Source: an uncultured Bacteroidales bacterium (GTDB lineage: Bacteria; Bacteroidota; Bacteroidia; Bacteroidales; UBA932). From it: 8,984 nt of DNA. The notes below the pieces were generated by a model, which did not search any database, was not told the DNA's origin, and saw nothing but the letters and a program-made list of their open reading frames with translations. The position numbers and the translations under genes were made by a program. The stretch covers positions 1-8,984 of the forward strand of contig CAKMNE010000050.1 in the NCBI GenBank assembly GCA_927798505.1, written 5' to 3'. How positions within the stretch are numbered: position 1 is the stretch's first letter; each line of letters opens with the position of its first letter. Below, piece by piece: positions 5,870 through 8,984 of the stretch.

Positions 5870-8800
5870 ATGATGAAGGTTCTCAAAGCTTCTGCCGGTT
5901 CCGGCAAAACCTACAATCTTGCAAAAGAATACATCAAGCTTCTGCTTCAGGACAGAAACCTGGAGGATTGCCGCCCTTACCGGCACATACTTGCCGTAAC
6001 CTTTACCAACAAGGCGACCGCCGAGATGAAGGGCCGTATAGTCAAGGAGTTGGATGTGCTGGGAAAGACCCCCTGCGCATCCCCCTATCTGGAAGAGCTC
6101 ATGGCGGAAACAGACCTGAAGAGTCCTGAGGCCGTGGGGGCGGAGTGCCGCAAGGCTCTGTCCGCAATACTCTCGGACTATGGTGCCTTTTCGGTCAGTA
6201 CCATAGACAAGTTTTTCCAAAAGGTGCTGAGGGCTTTTTCCCGGGAGATAGGCCAGATTGCCCAGTATCAGGTAGAACTGAACAAGGACATGCTTGTGCA
6301 GGAAACTGTGGACCGGGTGCTGGATTCGATAGAAGGGCAGAAAGACGAACTGCTCAAATGGCTCTCGCGCTGCAGCATAGAGACTATAGAGGAAGGAAAC
6401 GGCTACCATCTGGAAAGCCGCTTGGGAGAGTTTGCTTCGGGTTATATGTCGGAGGGCTACCGCAAGAAGGTCGAGCAGCTCGGGATTGACACTTCCAAGG
6501 CTTTTTCCGAGGATAGCATCAGGAAGCTCAAGAGCATATGCAAGAAAATCATCACGGATTTCGACCGGGGCTTAAAGGAGGCGGCAGAGGATCTCTGCCT
6601 CATTGTTGAGGGTTGTCAGGGCCTGAACAAGTATTTCCTGAATTTCTGCCTCGCACTGAAAGAATACAAGAGCGGGTGCGCCCTGGATTTCACCAAGACT
6701 ATCTGGACTAAGGCCGTAGAAGACATTGATTCAGTCTTTCTGAAGAACTCCAATCCAAGCGATAGTGACAAAGCCCGCCTCGCGGGAGCCGTCGCCAGGG
6801 TTCAGAACTATGCCCGGGCCTATCCAACCGTGAGCACTGCAAGGCTGCTCCGTTCTCAGGTGGATCTGTTCTACGTTGCGGACCGGCTGGACAAAGAGTT
6901 CGATGCTCTCCTCAAAGAAAAGATTGTGCTCAGTCTGGAGGACAGCAACACGCTTCTGAGGGAAATCATCTCCGATGACAATGCTCCCTTTGTCTATGAG
7001 AAGGTGGGCGTGCATTATTGGCATTTCCTTCTGGATGAGTTTCAGGACACTTCCGTTGTGCAGTGGGAAAATTTCAAGCCTCTGCTCCTGAACAGTCTTG
7101 CCGCGAACTTCTACAATCTGATTGTGGGAGACGTGAAACAGAGCATCTACCGTTGGAGGAATGCGGATTGGGACATCCTGGATTCCAGGGTGCAGAACGA
7201 ACTCCCCGATGTTTCTCAGCAGAGTCTGGACTGCAACTGGAGAAGCGCAAGGAAGATAGTGGAGTTCAACAACGGTTTCTACACCTACCTGGCCGATACC
7301 CTGGACAGGCAATTGCCTTGCCGCCTGACGCAGATTTATTCTGACGTGCAGCAGACGGCAAGACGGCCAATCGAGGCGGAGGGCTATGTCGAGGCCGCTT
7401 TTGTAGCTATCGACTGCATAGTCCCGGTTGTGGTCGAATCCGTGCTCAGGGCTCCTGAACTGGGCTTCCGCTGGAAGGATGTGGCCGTCATCGTGCGCAG
7501 CAATGCCATGGGAGCGGAAGTGGCTTCCGCCCTTGTCGAGGCGGGTGTGCCGGTGATTTCCAATGACTCCCTCAACATCAGCAGCGGAGCTGTGGTGCGC
7601 AAGCTGGTCAGCTGTCTGTCTGTCTTGGACGATCCTTCGGACCGGATAGGCGGCTACTTCGCCAAAGACTTCGACCCTGCCTGCGTGACAGGCTGTCAGT
7701 CGCTGTGCGATATGGCCGAGGCCATACTCCGCACTTTCAACAGGGAAGACGTCAACACGGATACCCTCTATATCCTTGCGTTTATGGACCTGCTGCGGGA
7801 TTATGTCGCCCGCAACGGCAATTCTCTCCATTCTTTTCTCAAATACTGGAAGGATGAGGGTGTCATCAAAAAGATTTCCTCCCCTGAGGACTGCGATGCG
7901 GTGACCATCATTACCATACACAAGGTCAAGGGTCTGGACTATCCTTACGTGGTGATTCCGTTCCCTAAGAAGGACTCTTTCATGAAGGCCGATTACAAGG
8001 CATGGGAATGCCCGGTTACGGAAGGGACCGACTTGGAGAGTAGTCCACGGGCCTTGTACTACACGGGCCTGAGCAAGCAGTCGGAGAGCACCCTGTTCGC
8101 GGAGAACTACCACAGGGAGCTGAGTATGAGCTATATCGATGCGGCCAATGTGTGGTATGTGGCAACTACCCGCGCCTCGCAAACAATGATACTCGTTGCC
8201 CCTGCACCTGCAAAGAGCCATAAGGAAGGCTCGGTGTCAAAGGTTTCTGATGCGCTTTTCGATTATGTTGACAGGCATTTTGCCTGCCTGCCTTCCTTCG
8301 GGGGGGACGGGGGGAAGCGCTATTGCTTCGGTGTGGAGGAAAAGGCCGCCGTACATAGGGACAGCGGGGAAGGCGTTCAGTCGCACAAGCTGCGCTACAG
8401 TGCACTCGAATCCGGCCCTGTTGCAAGGAAACAGGTGAAAATCAAGACTTCTTCATCCGAGTTTTTCGATACTTCCCGCAGGCTGCGTGGAATCGTGCTT
8501 CACAAGATAATGGAAAGTGTCTATGCTCCCGAGGACCTTGCCCCTAGCGTGGAGCGTGCCCGAAAGGAGGGCCTGCTGGATGTTGCCCAGGCGGCTGAAT
8601 CCCTTGCCATACTTTCAGAGGCTGTGGCTTCGGTGCTGCCGAGGGGATGGTTCGGCGAGGGTGCTGAGTATATGGATGAGCGCGATATCATTACCTCCGA
8701 AGGTACCTTCCGGCCGGACCGCGTGGTGCTCAAGGATGGGAAGGTGGAGATTATTGACTACAAGTTTGCCGAAAGGGATGCTTCCCACCTCACTCAGGTG

Positions 8801-8893
8801 CGCCGCTATGTCGAGTTCTACCGTCAGATGGGCTATTCCGACGTGAAGGGTTTCCTTTGGTATGTGGAGGAAAACCAGGTGGTTGAAGTCTAA
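5870..8893 (+). CDS. addA: AddA-type ATP-dependent helicase-nuclease (UvrD/RecB family)
   Basis: This 1,007-residue protein is the motor subunit of AddAB: an ATP-driven 3'-5' superfamily 1A helicase fused to a C-terminal nuclease. Motifs in order: Walker A ASAGSGKT (7-14), Ia TFTNKAT (44-50), STIDKFFQ (110-117), Walker B/II DEFQDT (389-394), III GDVKQSIYRWR (420-430), IV NWRS (456-459), V TIHKVKGLD (682-690) and VI YVATTR ending in the Arg finger Arg768. The nuclease shows His878 (GIVLHK), Asp950 (RPDR), Asp963-Tyr-Lys965 (IIDYKF) and a following Q-x3-Y (QVRRY). All key helicase and nuclease residues are present. It is shorter than Bacillus AddA (about 1,230 residues). The linker between helicase and nuclease contains paired glycines encoded by G7 and G6 tracts (8300-8314). 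The start follows addB by 2 bases. An RecB-like naming would also fit; the neighbouring AddB-type gene with its Fe-S cysteines favours AddA. Confidence 0.92.
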   Translation: MMKVLKASAGSGKTYNLAKEYIKLLLQDRNLEDCRPYRHILAVTFTNKATAEMKGRIVKELDVLGKTPCASPYLEELMAETDLKSPEAVGAECRKALSAILSDYGAFSVSTIDKFFQKVLRAFSREIGQIAQYQVELNKDMLVQETVDRVLDSIEGQKDELLKWLSRCSIETIEEGNGYHLESRLGEFASGYMSEGYRKKVEQLGIDTSKAFSEDSIRKLKSICKKIITDFDRGLKEAAEDLCLIVEGCQGLNKYFLNFCLALKEYKSGCALDFTKTIWTKAVEDIDSVFLKNSNPSDSDKARLAGAVARVQNYARAYPTVSTARLLRSQVDLFYVADRLDKEFDALLKEKIVLSLEDSNTLLREIISDDNAPFVYEKVGVHYWHFLLDEFQDTSVVQWENFKPLLLNSLAANFYNLIVGDVKQSIYRWRNADWDILDSRVQNELPDVSQQSLDCNWRSARKIVEFNNGFYTYLADTLDRQLPCRLTQIYSDVQQTARRPIEAEGYVEAAFVAIDCIVPVVVESVLRAPELGFRWKDVAVIVRSNAMGAEVASALVEAGVPVISNDSLNISSGAVVRKLVSCLSVLDDPSDRIGGYFAKDFDPACVTGCQSLCDMAEAILRTFNREDVNTDTLYILAFMDLLRDYVARNGNSLHSFLKYWKDEGVIKKISSPEDCDAVTIITIHKVKGLDYPYVVIPFPKKDSFMKADYKAWECPVTEGTDLESSPRALYYTGLSKQSESTLFAENYHRELSMSYIDAANVWYVATTRASQTMILVAPAPAKSHKEGSVSKVSDALFDYVDRHFACLPSFGGDGGKRYCFGVEEKAAVHRDSGEGVQSHKLRYSALESGPVARKQVKIKTSSSEFFDTSRRLRGIVLHKIMESVYAPEDLAPSVERARKEGLLDVAQAAESLAILSEAVASVLPRGWFGEGAEYMDERDIITSEGTFRPDRVVLKDGKVEIIDYKFAERDASHLTQVRRYVEFYRQMGYSDVKGFLWYVEENQVVEV

Positions 8894-8984
8894 AGGTTGC
8901 GGTACTGCCGCCCTATCCACAGCTTGAAAACAGGATCCTGAATATATACTGTCCGTCCTTCCATATCAACAATGTCACGTTTCA
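8890..8984 (-). CDS. C-terminal fragment of a minus-strand gene, possibly an AAA-family ATPase
   Basis: The minus strand is open from the window edge (8984) to a TAG at 8892-8890, giving 30 residues that end VYIQDPVFKLWIGRQYRNL. The aromatic, DP-hydrophobic, LW pattern close to the C-terminus resembles the end of the winged-helix region in AAA-family/archaeal-type ATP-binding proteins common in Bacteroidales genomes. This is recognition of a short motif, so the family call is tentative. The 5' part, including any Walker motifs, lies outside the window. The stop overlaps the stop of addA tail to tail. No terminator hairpin is visible between the two genes. Confidence 0.5.
   Translation of the reverse strand, partial: KRDIVDMEGRTVYIQDPVFKLWIGRQYRNL

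Noticed and set aside
6731..8221. 496-codon minus-strand open frame opposite addA
   Set aside because: It covers the helicase core of addA, including motifs II, III, IV and V, and its own product shows no domain. Composition-driven shadow.

Overview
The window looks like a piece of a Bacteroidota chromosome, most likely Bacteroidales. The main clues are two matches to the Bacteroidota -7 promoter element (TAnnTTTG) back to back in a 53-base gap, genes mostly lacking Shine-Dalgarno sites, an adjacent addB-addA pair of the short type I associate with this phylum, and moderately high GC. Genus cannot be fixed from the sequence alone.

Layout, left to right. Bases 1-498 hold no convincing gene but are packed with repeats: a 12-bp-stem hairpin repeat with a truncated second copy (1-101), then a 117-bp tandem repeat (about 147-460). 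The tandem repeat carries six copies of a 20-bp near-palindrome at strictly alternating 50- and 67-base steps. A GC-rich hairpin (461-480) then serves as a likely terminator for the gene to its right. Bases 499-2148 (minus strand) encode an AMP-forming acyl-CoA ligase whose usual C-terminal catalytic lysine appears to be serine. A 53-base divergent promoter region separates it from a rightward operon: a HAD-family phosphohydrolase (2202-3032), an AddB-type nuclease subunit (3036-5867) and an AddA-type helicase-nuclease (5870-8893), with gaps of 3 and 2 bases. At the right edge, 8890-8984 on the minus strand is the last 30 codons of a gene whose ending resembles the C-terminus of an AAA-family ATPase. 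Its stop codon overlaps the addA stop.

How the genes work together. AddA and AddB should form the heterodimer that processes double-strand DNA ends for RecA-dependent repair. AddA supplies the helicase motor and one nuclease. AddB supplies a second nuclease stabilised by a four-cysteine iron-sulphur cluster, plus a motor-like scaffold that here has no ATP-binding P-loop. The HAD enzyme is tightly co-transcribed with them but has no assigned link to repair. The acyl-CoA ligase is a separate, divergently transcribed lipid-metabolism gene.

The core genes are ordinary for the phylum. The part of the window least explained by known features is the structured repeat block at the left end.
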